NCBI GenBank assembly: GCA_039807745.1
Contig: JBDHRV010000033.1
Span: forward strand, 1-28,076
Direction of reading: 5' to 3'
Length of the DNA stretch: 28,076 nucleotides
From: JAEUMW01 sp039807745
GTDB taxonomy: Bacteria > Pseudomonadota > Gammaproteobacteria > Burkholderiales > JAEUMW01
Made by a program: the position numbers and the translations under genes. Positions 18,188 through 27,900 of the stretch are shown here, piece after piece; the first letter of the stretch is position 1; every line of letters starts with the position of its first letter. Below the pieces are notes generated by a model, which was given only the letters and a program-made list of their open reading frames with translations, searched no databases and was not told where the DNA came from.

Positions 18188-19651
18188 GTGCACACCGAGA
18201 CCCGCCCCACGCACCCGCTGAACACGCTCGAGACCGCGACCGATAGGCTGCTCGTTCCTTACGCGCTCGACACGAATCATCTGGAGCGCACGTTCGGCCA
18301 TATCCTCGCGCATCGTGTCGACTACGCCGATCTTTACTTCCAGTACAGCCGCTCGGAGGGCTGGAGCCTGGAGGAGGGCATCGTCAAGTCCGGCACCTTC
18401 AACATCGACCAGGGCGTGGGCGTGCGCGCGGTGAGCGGCGAGAAGACCGCCTTCGCCTATTCCGACGACATCAGCGCGCCCGCGCTGCGCGCGGCGGCCG
18501 AGGCGACCCGCGCGATCGCGCACCAGGGGGGCGAGGGCAGGGCGGAAATCGTGCAGGGCAATACCGTTCCGGCGCTCTACCGGCCGCACGACCCGCTCGC
18601 GAGCCTCACCGACGCGGACAAGGTGGCGCTGCTGGAGCGCATCGAGCGCATGTGCCGCGCGCGCGACACGCGTGTGACGCAGGTCATGGCAAGCCTCGGC
18701 GGCGAATACGAGGTGATCCTGCTGGCGCGCTCCGACGGCGTGCTGGCGGCGGACGTGCGACCGCTGGTGCGGCTATCCGTGCAGGTCATCGTTGAATCGA
18801 ACGGCCGCCGCGAGCAGGGTTCCGCGGGCGGCGGTGGGCGTTTCGACTACGCCTACTTCACGGACGAGATACTCGAGTCGTACGCGCGCGATGCGGTCGA
18901 CCAGGCCCTGGTGAACCTCGACGCGCGTCCCGCGCCCGCCGGGACCATGACCGTCGTGCTGGGGCCGGGCTGGCCCGGCGTGCTCCTGCACGAGGCGATC
19001 GGTCACGGGCTCGAGGGCGACTTCAATCGAAAGGGCAGCTCCGCGTTCTCCGGTCGCCTGGGCGAGCGCGTGGCAGCGCCGGGCGTGACGGTCGTCGACG
19101 ACGGCACCCTGCCGGACCGTCGCGGATCGCTTTCCATCGACGACGAGGGGCATCCCACTCAGCGCACCGTGCTGATCGAGGACGGCATCCTCCAGGGGTA
19201 CATGCAGGATTCCCTGAATGCGCGCTTGATGAGCGTGGCGGCGACCGGCAACGGGCGCCGCGAGTCCTATGCCCACATCCCCATGCCGCGCATGACGAAC
19301 ACCTACATGCTGAACGGTGACAAGGATCCCGGGGAGATCATCCGCTCGGTGAAGAAGGGGCTTTACGCGAAGAACTTCGGCGGTGGTCAGGTCGACATCG
19401 TGAGCGGCAAGTTCGTGTTCTCGGCGGCCGAGGCGTATCTCATCGAGAACGGCCGCATTACGCACCCGGTCAAGGGCGCCACTCTGATCGGCAACGGACC
19501 CGACGCGCTCACCCGGGTGAAGCTGATCGGAAACGATATGCGCCTCGATCCCGGTGTCGGGACGTGCGGCAAAGAAGGGCAGAGCGTGCCGGTAGGCGTG
19601 GGTCAGCCGACGTTGCGGATCGACGGCCTCACGGTGGGCGGGACGGCATAA
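18188..19651 (+). CDS. tldD: TldD metalloprotease
   Basis: Cytosolic zinc protease subunit that works with TldE/PmbA in degradation or maturation of unfolded peptides. 487 residues, close to E. coli TldD (481). Seen: N-terminal domain, then the zinc motif HEAIGHGLEGD with His268, Glu269 and His273, and the third-ligand-type Cys460 in GTCGKEGQ; TGNGRRESYAHIPMPRMTN and GGQVDIVSGKFVFSAAEAYLIENG (counted in parts) are typical. The GTG start is supported by AAGGAG five bases upstream. The 3' end overlaps the glycosyltransferase on the other strand by 49 bases. Its TldE partner is not in the window. Third gene of the yhdP-nit-tldD run. Confidence 0.96.
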   Translation: MHTETRPTHPLNTLETATDRLLVPYALDTNHLERTFGHILAHRVDYADLYFQYSRSEGWSLEEGIVKSGTFNIDQGVGVRAVSGEKTAFAYSDDISAPALRAAAEATRAIAHQGGEGRAEIVQGNTVPALYRPHDPLASLTDADKVALLERIERMCRARDTRVTQVMASLGGEYEVILLARSDGVLAADVRPLVRLSVQVIVESNGRREQGSAGGGGRFDYAYFTDEILESYARDAVDQALVNLDARPAPAGTMTVVLGPGWPGVLLHEAIGHGLEGDFNRKGSSAFSGRLGERVAAPGVTVVDDGTLPDRRGSLSIDDEGHPTQRTVLIEDGILQGYMQDSLNARLMSVAATGNGRRESYAHIPMPRMTNTYMLNGDKDPGEIIRSVKKGLYAKNFGGGQVDIVSGKFVFSAAEAYLIENGRITHPVKGATLIGNGPDALTRVKLIGNDMRLDPGVGTCGKEGQSVPVGVGQPTLRIDGLTVGGTA

Positions 19652-21702
19652 GGCAGCCTTACCGGTCGCCGGATACCTTCCGGCTCCAGCTTCTCGAGCT
19701 TGGCAAGCTCAGGGCCGACCGTCAGGGTCGGCTCGACGCCGGTCTGTCCGAACCTGGCGGGCGAGGTCTGGGGCGCCGGGGCACTCAACGCACGGCGACG
19801 CTGCGCACCGGTCCAGATCGCGACACGACTGCACACGTGCTGCAACCTGCTGCGTAATCTTTCGCTCTCGAAGCGGGCTTGCCAGACCACCACGCTCCAC
19901 CCGCACAGGAAGCGATCCTGCCATCGGATGGGGGCACGGCGCACCGCCCGCAGGTGTTCGGCAAAGAGCCGCAGGTTCGGCCAGAAGTGCTTCTTGTCGC
20001 GCAGCCGCGGGTCGAACCAGGCGGCCCGGTCCTTCAGTGATCGATTCGCTTCGGTGGATTTTCCCGCATGAATGCGCCGATAGAAGAGCGCCTCGGGCAT
20101 TTCGGTCCAGCGCCCGCCCATTGCGAGCTCCGCCAGCAGAACATGATCGGAGCGAAGGTAGGACCCGAGCAGCGCGGTCCGGCGCAGAGCGTCGATGCGT
20201 ATCAGACCCAGGATGGGGTTGCAGAGGAAGACGTTCGCGAGGAGATGGCGCACGCGAGCGTGCGGTGCTGCCTCCCGCAGGTCGAGCCGGTCGTCGTGCC
20301 GACCCGTGACCCGGGTTGCACCGTCGATGATCTGTGTCCGGGGATACGCGAGCACCACCGCCGGATCGGATTCGAGCGCGGCGACACAGCTTTCCAGATG
20401 GCGCGGGTCGCACAAATCGTCGGCGTGATGCCAGCGGAAGAAACGGCCGCGTGCCTCGCAGACGACAAAGTTGTGGTTCCAGGCGGCGCCGCGGTTGACG
20501 CCGTGGCGCACGTACCGGATGCGCGCATCGCTCGCCGCGTAGCGCCGGCAAATCTCCCCCGTGCCGTCCGTGGACCCGTTGTCGGAAATCACTATCTCGA
20601 AGTCGCCGAAGGTCTGCGCGAGCAAGGAGTCGAGTGAGGCTTCGAGATACTGCGCACCGTTGTAGACCGGCATGCCCAGGGTCACTACGGGCGCCTTGCG
20701 CGCAGCCGGTGTGGCGCTGACGAGATCGAGGGTTCCGTCGGCCGGGACCGGATCGATACGGAAGTCGAGCCACGTCGGCCCCCGGGTGCGACAGACGCGC
20801 TTGTGCCGGGCGATTCGAGGCAGGTCCGGACACACCATGGCCGCGGCCAGGATCGAGGGGAGGAAGGGCGACGGTGACAACGCGGCAATCGATTTGCCCA
20901 ATCCCTCGAGCGAAAGACTCGTCAGTTCTCGATACACCGAGCGCAGGAAGTTATCGTCCGTGGGATCCTTCAGGCTCCGCACGGTCTGCGCGCGTGCGAA
21001 TCGCGCGCTCTTCATCAGGCGCTGCAACCGCCCACGCTGGTAGGCAGGTTGATGGAACCCGCGTGCGTGCCGGATACGGGCTTGCGAGACGACATGGCAC
21101 GAGAACCCGTGATACCGCATCCGTGCGCAGTAGTCGTCGTCCTCGCCATACATGAAGAAGATCGGATCGAACCCGCCGACCTCCTGCAGGCAACGGCGCG
21201 AAACGAGCCACGCTGCGGCGTTCACGGAATCCAGGCGATAGCTTTCCGCCAGCTCGCCGCCGTAAGCATCCGACACGAACTCCGGCGCTTGCGGCGCCAG
21301 GTAGTAAATCAGGAAGTTGCGGTCGAGCAATGTACCGGAGTCATTCAGGTGCACCGGGCTCGCCACGCCGACATCGTGGTGACGCCGCATGTACGCATGC
21401 AACTCACCGATCGTATCGGGTTCGACCTCGGCGTCCTGGTTCAGAAGAAACACGTACTCGGCACCTTGACGCAGCGCGTAGGCGATGCCGACATTGTTCG
21501 CCCGTCCGAAGCCGATGTTCCGGCTTTGCTGGATGACCTCGACGCCATCCATTGCGCGCGCGATCGCAATACTGTCGTCGCGCGATGCGTTGTCGACGAC
21601 GATGATCCTTACCGGATGATCGCTCCGGCGCAGGCTCTCGAGGCAGCTCTGGAGCCAGGGCGCACCGTTGTAGTTGACGATCACTGCAAACACTTCAGGC
21701 AT
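19603..21702 (-). CDS. Two-domain GT2 glycosyltransferase
   Basis: A 699-residue protein with two glycosyltransferase family 2 domains. Domain 1 (about 1-230): FAVIVNYNG (5-13), VVDNASRDDS (35-44), SRNIGFGRANNVG (60-72), the nucleotide-sugar site LLNQDAE (87-92) and EDDDYCARMRYHGF (187-200). This resembles WbbL-like rhamnosyltransferases. Domain 2 (about 335-600): VTLGMPVYNGAQYL, ISDNGSTDGTGEICRRYA, and HHADDLCDPRHL (425-436) with the DDx-type metal site. The last about 50 residues look low in similarity to the family and run over the tldD 3' end for 49 bases. ATG 21702 is chosen because domain 1 starts at once; the frame is open to 21783. It is divergent from the flippase gene. The two domains may add two sugars to a surface glycan; donors are unknown. 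Confidence 0.92.
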   Translation of the reverse strand: MPEVFAVIVNYNGAPWLQSCLESLRRSDHPVRIIVVDNASRDDSIAIARAMDGVEVIQQSRNIGFGRANNVGIAYALRQGAEYVFLLNQDAEVEPDTIGELHAYMRRHHDVGVASPVHLNDSGTLLDRNFLIYYLAPQAPEFVSDAYGGELAESYRLDSVNAAAWLVSRRCLQEVGGFDPIFFMYGEDDDYCARMRYHGFSCHVVSQARIRHARGFHQPAYQRGRLQRLMKSARFARAQTVRSLKDPTDDNFLRSVYRELTSLSLEGLGKSIAALSPSPFLPSILAAAMVCPDLPRIARHKRVCRTRGPTWLDFRIDPVPADGTLDLVSATPAARKAPVVTLGMPVYNGAQYLEASLDSLLAQTFGDFEIVISDNGSTDGTGEICRRYAASDARIRYVRHGVNRGAAWNHNFVVCEARGRFFRWHHADDLCDPRHLESCVAALESDPAVVLAYPRTQIIDGATRVTGRHDDRLDLREAAPHARVRHLLANVFLCNPILGLIRIDALRRTALLGSYLRSDHVLLAELAMGGRWTEMPEALFYRRIHAGKSTEANRSLKDRAAWFDPRLRDKKHFWPNLRLFAEHLRAVRRAPIRWQDRFLCGWSVVVWQARFESERLRSRLQHVCSRVAIWTGAQRRRALSAPAPQTSPARFGQTGVEPTLTVGPELAKLEKLEPEGIRRPVRLPYAVPPTVRPSIRNVG

Positions 21703-21803
21703 TGCGACGCTTCTCGTGAAGGGTGTGGATCGTGGATCATTACGGCGATGCGATCCATTGAGCGAATCGGCGAATGGCAGCACATCCAGCGGATTTGCGG
21801 TTG

Positions 21804-21832
21804 ATTGTTAACTGCCTGACACTGCGTTGCAA
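21804..21832 (-). promoter_or_regulatory. Candidate promoter for the glycosyltransferase
   Basis: Minus strand: -35-like TTGCAA at 21827-21832 and -10-like AACAAT at 21804-21809, 17 bases apart, each matching four of six consensus positions. It would give a leader of roughly 95 bases. Suggestive only. Confidence 0.35.
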
Positions 21833-21851
21833 GTGTTTCTGTCATCATCTG

Positions 21852-21871
21852 CTGTCGCTGCACGACGACAG
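21852..21871. repeat. Short inverted repeat CTGTCG-N8-CGACAG
   Basis: CTGTCG at 21852-21857 and CGACAG at 21866-21871 form a six-base stem with an eight-base loop, in the divergent region. It could be an operator or a transcript hairpin, or chance in this base composition. Confidence 0.4.
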
Positions 21872-21923
21872 ACAATCCGCCGCGATTCCCCTGAAAGCCC
21901 TGTATTTACTGGCTTTGGCGGAC

Positions 21924-21953
21924 TTGCGGTGACCTTCATAACATCCAGATAAA
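21924..21953 (+). promoter_or_regulatory. Candidate promoter for the flippase operon
   Basis: Plus strand: TTGCGG at 21924-21929 and GATAAA at 21948-21953, 18 bases apart, four of six consensus matches each. An alternative pair is TTGGCG with CATAAC, 16 bases apart, in the same stretch. With a start near 21960 the leader to ATG 22029 would be about 70 bases. Confidence 0.3.
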
Positions 21954-22028
21954 CTGCCCAAACACGTGAAATCGAAGTCGACAACTGTGCCTGAAGGACG
22001 GACGAACCCCCTTGCCGGCGAGAGGGCC

Positions 22029-23462
22029 ATGCGCGGTCGCGTGGTATCAAACGCACGCTGGCTCGCGGTGTCACGTGTGATCTCCGTCGGTGTTCAACTG
22101 CTGAGCCTCACCTGGCTGTCGCGGCTGCTGATGCCGCAAGACTACGGACTGGTGGCCATGGCGATGGTCGTGACGAACCTTGCCAACCTCGTCCGCGACA
22201 TGGGGATGTCGCAGGCGCTGATCCAGAGAGAAGCCCTGAATGACGAGACCATCCTCACGTCGTTCTGGTTCACCTCCGGGGTCGGCCTGGTGCTGGGTGT
22301 GGCTGTGGTGGTTCTGGCGCCGCTCGCAGCGCTCGCGTTCGAGGCCCCGGGTGTCACGGGCATCCTGTGGCTGCTGGCGGTGACATTTCCCGTGGCCGGC
22401 GCGACGACGGTGCACCAGGCACTGCTCGAGCGCGATTCGCGCTTTCCGATCCTCGCCCGGATCGCGGCAGTGTCCGCCGTGTCGGGGTTGGCGGTCGGAG
22501 TCACCGCGGCCTATCTGGGAGCGGGCGCCTACAGCCTCGCGCTCAATTCCCTGACCGTAGCGCTGGTATCATCCGCGCAATTCTGGCTTGCTGTCCCGCT
22601 CCAACTGCGACGGCTCTGGAGCCGGCACGAGTTCCGCGGCATCCGGCAGTTCAGTGACTATCTGGTGGGCTTCAACCTGGTCAACTATTTTTCACTCAAC
22701 GCCGACACCATGATCATAGGCCGTTTTCTGGGGGCGGACAGCCTGGGTCTCTACTCGCTCGGGTACAGGATTGTCGATTTCCCCGTAAACAATCTGACCT
22801 TCGTCGCATCGCGTGCGCTCTTTCCGGTGATGAGCCGCCAGCAGGACGTGCCGGAAGAAATGGCGGACCTGTATCTGAGAACACTGGCGCTGATCGCCTT
22901 CGTCACCGCACCGATGATGACGGGATTGATCGTGCTGCGCGAGTCCTTCATCGCGGTCGTGCTGGGCAGCAAGTGGCTCGCGATGAGCGATGTCCTGATG
23001 TGGCTTGCTGCAGTGGGCTTCGTGAGTTCGCTCACGTGCACGACCGGGTCCGTGCTGATGGCTCGCGGGCGCACTAACTATCTTTTCTATCTCGGCATCG
23101 TGGGCGTCGTCCTGCAGGTTCCGGCGTTCGTCATCGGTTTGCGGTGGGGGGTGGAGGGCGTCGCGGCAGGGCATCTGGTGGCGTCGGCGGTCACGGCGGT
23201 CATCGCCTTCAGCGTGGTGCTGCGCGTCCTGGGAAGGGGCACGGAGCAGTTCCTGCGCGCCCTCCTGACCCCGATGGCATTTGCCGCGGTGATGGCGCTC
23301 GTGGTCGTCGGCTGCCGGTCGGCACTGCCGTCGAGTACCGCCGCCGTAATCGAGCTCCTCGTGCTCGGCGGGATCGGTGCCGCGACCTACGCTGCGCTCG
23401 CGTTCGTGTTCGCGCGCGGATCGCTGCACGAGGTATCGCGCTTCTTCCGGCGGCGGCGCTGA
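22029..23462 (+). CDS. Wzx/WzxC-type oligosaccharide flippase (MOP superfamily)
   Basis: Polytopic inner-membrane protein of 477 residues, likely moving lipid-linked sugar units across the membrane. Seen: the family start MRGRVVSNARWLAVSRVISVGVQLL, then LSRLLMPQDYGLVAMAMVV and many hydrophobic segments (about 12-14) spread over the length, with QFSDYLVGFNLVNYFSLNADTMIIGRFLG (in parts, about 215-245) and SLGLYSLGYRIVDFP, both typical of lipopolysaccharide/O-unit flippases. The start is ATG 22029, which matches the family N-terminus; a GTG at 21966 in frame has no ribosome site. GAGAGGG precedes 22029 but only two bases away, so the start is not decided by spacing. It overlaps the next gene by one base (TGATG), giving one transcript. 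Confidence 0.9.
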   Translation: MRGRVVSNARWLAVSRVISVGVQLLSLTWLSRLLMPQDYGLVAMAMVVTNLANLVRDMGMSQALIQREALNDETILTSFWFTSGVGLVLGVAVVVLAPLAALAFEAPGVTGILWLLAVTFPVAGATTVHQALLERDSRFPILARIAAVSAVSGLAVGVTAAYLGAGAYSLALNSLTVALVSSAQFWLAVPLQLRRLWSRHEFRGIRQFSDYLVGFNLVNYFSLNADTMIIGRFLGADSLGLYSLGYRIVDFPVNNLTFVASRALFPVMSRQQDVPEEMADLYLRTLALIAFVTAPMMTGLIVLRESFIAVVLGSKWLAMSDVLMWLAAVGFVSSLTCTTGSVLMARGRTNYLFYLGIVGVVLQVPAFVIGLRWGVEGVAAGHLVASAVTAVIAFSVVLRVLGRGTEQFLRALLTPMAFAAVMALVVVGCRSALPSSTAAVIELLVLGGIGAATYAALAFVFARGSLHEVSRFFRRRR

Positions 23463-24967
23463 TGGATCTGCGCCTGGCACCCGCGGCCGCGGCGGGTGAA
23501 ACCAAGTACGGCAATTCGCGGCTGGTCGGTCAGTTCGTCCTCAGTACGGATCGGAGTGTCTCGCCAGCGGGATGGCTGTCGGACCACGTCGGCCCGTGGT
23601 GCCTGGCCCACCACCCTGCGCTGCCGGCGATACGGTTGATCGACGACGACGTGCGGACGATCGGCTGGATGCTGGGGTATCCGATCGACGAGGCAGGCAG
23701 ACTTCTCGATCCCGGCGAATCGCTCGTTGTTCCCGCCCCGGCACTCGCATCACCCGAAGCGTTCGAGACGTTCGTCTATTCGTTCGGCGGCCGGTTCGCC
23801 GCGGCCCTGCTCGATGGTCAGTCGCCACGCTTCTATGTGGATCCTTGCGGATCGCTCTCGGCGGTCTACTGCGCGCACCGGCGCATCGTGGCGTCCACTT
23901 CGAATCTGATCCCTTACGACGAGCACTCCCGAGATCGTATGGAGCTCGCTCGCGCCATCGGGATTCCGTACACGGAGAGCATGTATCCCTTCACACTGAC
24001 CCCGCGGCACGGGGTCGACCGCATTCTTCCGAATCACTATCTGGATCTGCGCGACTGGCGAACGAAGCGCCACTGGCCGAAGGGGCCTCTGGTGGAAACG
24101 CACGCCGTGGAAGAGGCGGTGGCGGAGATCGCGAGCGTCGTGAAGCGGCAGATCGCCGGTGTGGTGGGCGCCGTGCCGACTTATCTGCCGCTCACCGCCG
24201 GCCTCGACTCGCGCATGCTGCTCGCGTGTGCGCGCGGAGTGGCCGACCGGGTGGAGCTCTTCACGCGCGCCATTGGCGACAAGAATTCGACCATCGACTG
24301 CGATACGGCGCGGCGCATCGCGAAACGGTTCCGGTTGCGATACCTGGTCCTGCCGATGCAAAAGGCGACCGACGACGACCTCGCGGAGTGGATGTTTCAG
24401 ATCGCCTACTCGACCAGTGAGATCCGGGGTTGGCAATGCGCCACCATGTACAAGCGTCTGCCGGGTGGGCACGCGGTGCTCGGCGGGCAGGCGGGAGAAG
24501 TGGCACGCGGCTATTACTGGCGTGACGACGACAGCGAGACGACGGTGATCACGCCGGAAAGGCTGCTCGACCTCTGCGCGTGCCCGGTGGAAGAGGAGAC
24601 GTTGGCGGTCACGCGTGCCTGGCTCGAATCGGTGCCGGCGGCAAACGCGTTGCAGGTTCTCGATCTCTTCTTCGTCGAGCAGGACATGGGAGGCTGGGCC
24701 GGAGTGTTGCCTTATGCCGAGTCCAGTCCTGGATTCCCGATCTTCCCGCTGTGTCACCGTCGCGTCGTGGAACGCATGCTCACGTTGCCTGCACCCTATC
24801 GGCGCTCAGGGCGCTTGTCGCGGGACATCGTCGCGCGCGAATGGCCTGAACTCCTCGACTGGCCGATCAACCAGCCTATCGGCGCCATGCGTCTCGTGCT
24901 GCCAGCGAAAAGAGCGATCCAGAAGGCAAAAAGAGCGCTGCGCCGACCGCGCTTCGCGCTCAGCTAA
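23462..24967 (+). CDS. Asparagine-synthetase-like protein lacking the glutaminase Cys
   Basis: A 501-residue protein with an asparagine-synthetase C-terminal (PP-loop ATP pyrophosphatase) domain. Seen: LPLTAGLDSRMLLAC (about 242-256), a variant of the SGGLDS PP loop, then an ATP-domain pattern with NSTIDCDTARRIAKRF and GGQAGEVARGYYW. The N-terminal part (about 20-200) has the look of a glutamine-amidotransferase (Ntn) domain, with GRFAAALLDGQSPRFYVDPCGSLSAVY (in parts), but there is no Cys at position 2, so hydrolysis of Gln is not expected. The ATG at 23462 overlaps the flippase stop by one base (TGATG), so coupling is likely; the frame upstream is a shadow of the flippase. Such proteins occur in exopolysaccharide clusters and may amidate sugars or peptides. 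Function is inferred only. Confidence 0.82.
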   Translation: MDLRLAPAAAAGETKYGNSRLVGQFVLSTDRSVSPAGWLSDHVGPWCLAHHPALPAIRLIDDDVRTIGWMLGYPIDEAGRLLDPGESLVVPAPALASPEAFETFVYSFGGRFAAALLDGQSPRFYVDPCGSLSAVYCAHRRIVASTSNLIPYDEHSRDRMELARAIGIPYTESMYPFTLTPRHGVDRILPNHYLDLRDWRTKRHWPKGPLVETHAVEEAVAEIASVVKRQIAGVVGAVPTYLPLTAGLDSRMLLACARGVADRVELFTRAIGDKNSTIDCDTARRIAKRFRLRYLVLPMQKATDDDLAEWMFQIAYSTSEIRGWQCATMYKRLPGGHAVLGGQAGEVARGYYWRDDDSETTVITPERLLDLCACPVEEETLAVTRAWLESVPAANALQVLDLFFVEQDMGGWAGVLPYAESSPGFPIFPLCHRRVVERMLTLPAPYRRSGRLSRDIVAREWPELLDWPINQPIGAMRLVLPAKRAIQKAKRALRRPRFALS

Positions 24968-27900
24968 CCATCCCCTGCGCGAGCAACGTCGCGTCCCCGC
25001 CGGCAGCCGCGGTGTTGATCGACAGCGTGCGCTCGACGGCAAAGCGCAAGAGATAGTGCGGGCCGCCGGCTTTCGGGCCGGTGCCCGATCGGCCCTCACC
25101 CCCGAACGGCTGCACGCCGACGACCGCGCCGATCATGTTGCGGTTGACATAGACATTGCCGACCCGCGCCCGGGCGACGATCCGCCGCACGGTTTCGTCG
25201 ATGCGGCTGTGGATGCCGAGGGTGAGTCCGTAGCCGGTCGCGTTGATGCTGTCGACGACGGCGTCGAGCGCTTCGGCGCGGTAGGGCACCACGTGCAGCA
25301 CGGGGCCGAAGACCTCGTGATCGAGCCGGTCGATACGATCGAGCTCGATCAGCGTCGGCGCGACGAAAGTGCCGTGACGGCAGGCCTCCGGCAGCGCGAC
25401 GCGGTGACACTTGCGGCCCGCGGCAGCCATTGCCGCCACGTGCGCCTCGAGCGCGTCGCGCGCGTCCGCATCGATCACCGGACCGACGTCGGTCGCGAGC
25501 AGCGCCGGATCGCCGACCGAGAGCTCGTCCATCGCGCCCTGCAGGAGCGCCATCAGGCGCGGCGCGACCTCGTCCTGCACGAAGAGCACGCGCAGGGCGG
25601 AGCAGCGCTGGCCGGCGCTGTCGAATGCCGAGGCCAGCGCGTCGACCACGACCTGCTCGGGCAGCGCGGAGCTGTCCGCAATCATCGCGTTCTGGCCGCC
25701 GGTCTCGGCGATCAGCGGCACGATCATGTCGCGGCGTGCGAGCGATGCGTTGATCGACCGCGCGACCTCGGTCGAGCCCGTGAAGGCAACGCCGGCCGCG
25801 CGCGGGTCGGCGACGAGCGCTGCACCGACGCTCTCGCCGCTGCCGGGCAGGAACGCGAGCACGTCTGGCGGCACGCCGGCCGCCAACAAGAGCTGGATCG
25901 CGCGATACGCCACGAGCGGGGCCTGCTCGGCCGGCTTGGCGATGGCGGCATTGCCCGCCGCGAGCGCGGCAGCGATCTGGCCGGTGAAGATCGCGAGCGG
26001 GAAGTTCCACGGACTGATGCAGACGAAGACGCCGCGCCCGTGCAGCGCGAGCGCGTTGGATTCCCCGGTGGGCGACGGGAGTGACTGCTCGGCCGCGAAC
26101 TGCCGCCGTGCGCTCGCCGCGTAGTAGCGGCAGAAGTCGGCTGCCTCGCGCACTTCGGTGATGGCGGCGGCGCGCGTCTTGCCCGCTTCGCGCGCGAGCA
26201 GCACCACGAACTCGTCGCGAGCGTCCTCGATGAGATCCGCCGCCCGTTCGAGCACGGCCGCGCGCGCGGGACCGCCAGCGGCGTCCCAGGCCGGTTGCGC
26301 CGCCAGGGCGCGGGACATCGCCACATCGACGTGCGTGACATCGGCATCCACGACGCTGCCGATCGCGCGCCGATGGTCCGCGGGATCGACGACCATGCGC
26401 GCGCGGCCGCCGATCCTTTCGCCGCCGACCACGGGCATTGCTTCCCAGCGCACGTTCTCTCGCTCGGCGAACGCGGCGTCGAGCACCGCCATCTCCAGCT
26501 GATCGGCGACACTCGCGCCCCGCGAGTTGAACCGCTCAGGCAGGAACAGGTCGCGCGGCCGCGGCAGCGCAGGGTTCGGGCTCGGGCCGCGCGCGCGGAC
26601 ACGCGCCACCGGGTCGGCGACTATCTCCTCGATCGGTACGTCCGAGTGGGCGATGCGGTTCACAAAAGAAGTGTTGGCGCCGTTCTCCAACAGCCGGCGT
26701 ACGAGATACGGCAGCAGATCCTCGTGGCTCCCCACCGGCGCGTAGACGCGGCAGGCGATGCCGAGCTTGGCAGGCGGCACGATCTCTTCGTACAGGCTCT
26801 CGCCCATGCCGAAGAGGCGCTGGAACTCGAACGCGTCGTGCCGCAGCGAGCGCTCGGCTGCGTACTCGACGATGGCCGCCGCGGTGTGCGCGTTGTGTGT
26901 CGCGAACATCGGGTAGAGCCGTGCGTGCGCCGCGATGACGCGCCGCGCGCAGGCGAGATACGCGACGTCCGTGTGTGCCTTGCGCGTGAACACCGGGTAG
27001 CCGGCAAGGCCCTGCACCTGGGCGCGCTTGATCTCGGTGTCCCAGTACGCACCCTTCACGAGCCGCACCGGCAGCCGGTGACCGGCCTCGGCCGCGAGCG
27101 CGGCGAGCCAGTCGAGCACCGGCAACGCGCGCTTCTGATACGCCTGCACCGCAAGTCCGAGCCCTTGCCAGCCAGCGAGCGATCGGTCGCGACGGACGCG
27201 GGCGAAGACCTCCAGCGAAAGCTCGAGCCGCTCGGCTTCCTCGGCATCCACCGTGAGTCCGATGCCGCCTTGCGCGGCGATGCGCGCGAGATCGATCAGT
27301 GCGGGGACGAGCTCGGCCAGCACACGAGCGCTCTGCGCGGGCTCGTAGCGCGCATGCAGGGCCGACAGCTTCACCGAGATCGAAGGCTGGGCGAAGACGT
27401 CGACATCGTTGGAGCGCGCCGCGGCAATGGCCGCGATCGCCGCGGCGTAGGCTGCGCAATAGCGCCTCGCATCGGCCGCGGTCAGCGCCGACTCGCCGAG
27501 CATGTCGAACGAGTAGCGAAACCGCGCGCTCGCGGGAGCGCAGCTGCGCTCGAGCGCCTCGGCGATGGTGCGCCCCATCACGAACTGCTCGGCCATGAGC
27601 CCCATCGCCTGGCGCAGCGCGAGGCGCACGACCGGCTCGCCGGCACGCGCCACGACCCGCTCGTACCACGCCGCGGGGTCGCGCGCCGCGTCGGCATCGA
27701 TCCGCGTCAACTTGCCGGTCAGCATCAGGCCCCAGGTCGACGCATTGACGAGCATCGAGCCACCGCGGTCGAGGTGCTTCTGCCAGTCGCCGCGCGCGAG
27801 CTTGTCGCGAATCAGGCGGTCCGCGGTCGCCGCGTCGGGAATGCGCAGGAGCGCCTCGGCCACGCACATGAGCAGCACGCCTTCCTGCGTCGAGAGGTCG

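Larger units (their letters stand above)
21703..22028. other. Divergent intergenic region between glycosyltransferase and flippase
   Basis: About 326 bases without a convincing gene, more AT-rich than its surroundings. It holds candidate promoters for both sides (see separate entries), a dyad at 21817-21843 (TGACAC at the left, GTGT and GTCA at the right), and a six-base inverted repeat at 21852-21871. Small ORFs on the minus strand lack gene-like composition. The flippase frame is open back to GTG 21966, so the region may be as short as 263 bases. Confidence 0.6.

Noticed and set aside
24615..26084. A 489-codon open frame on the plus strand over putA
   Set aside because: Shadow of putA: composition and lack of motifs.
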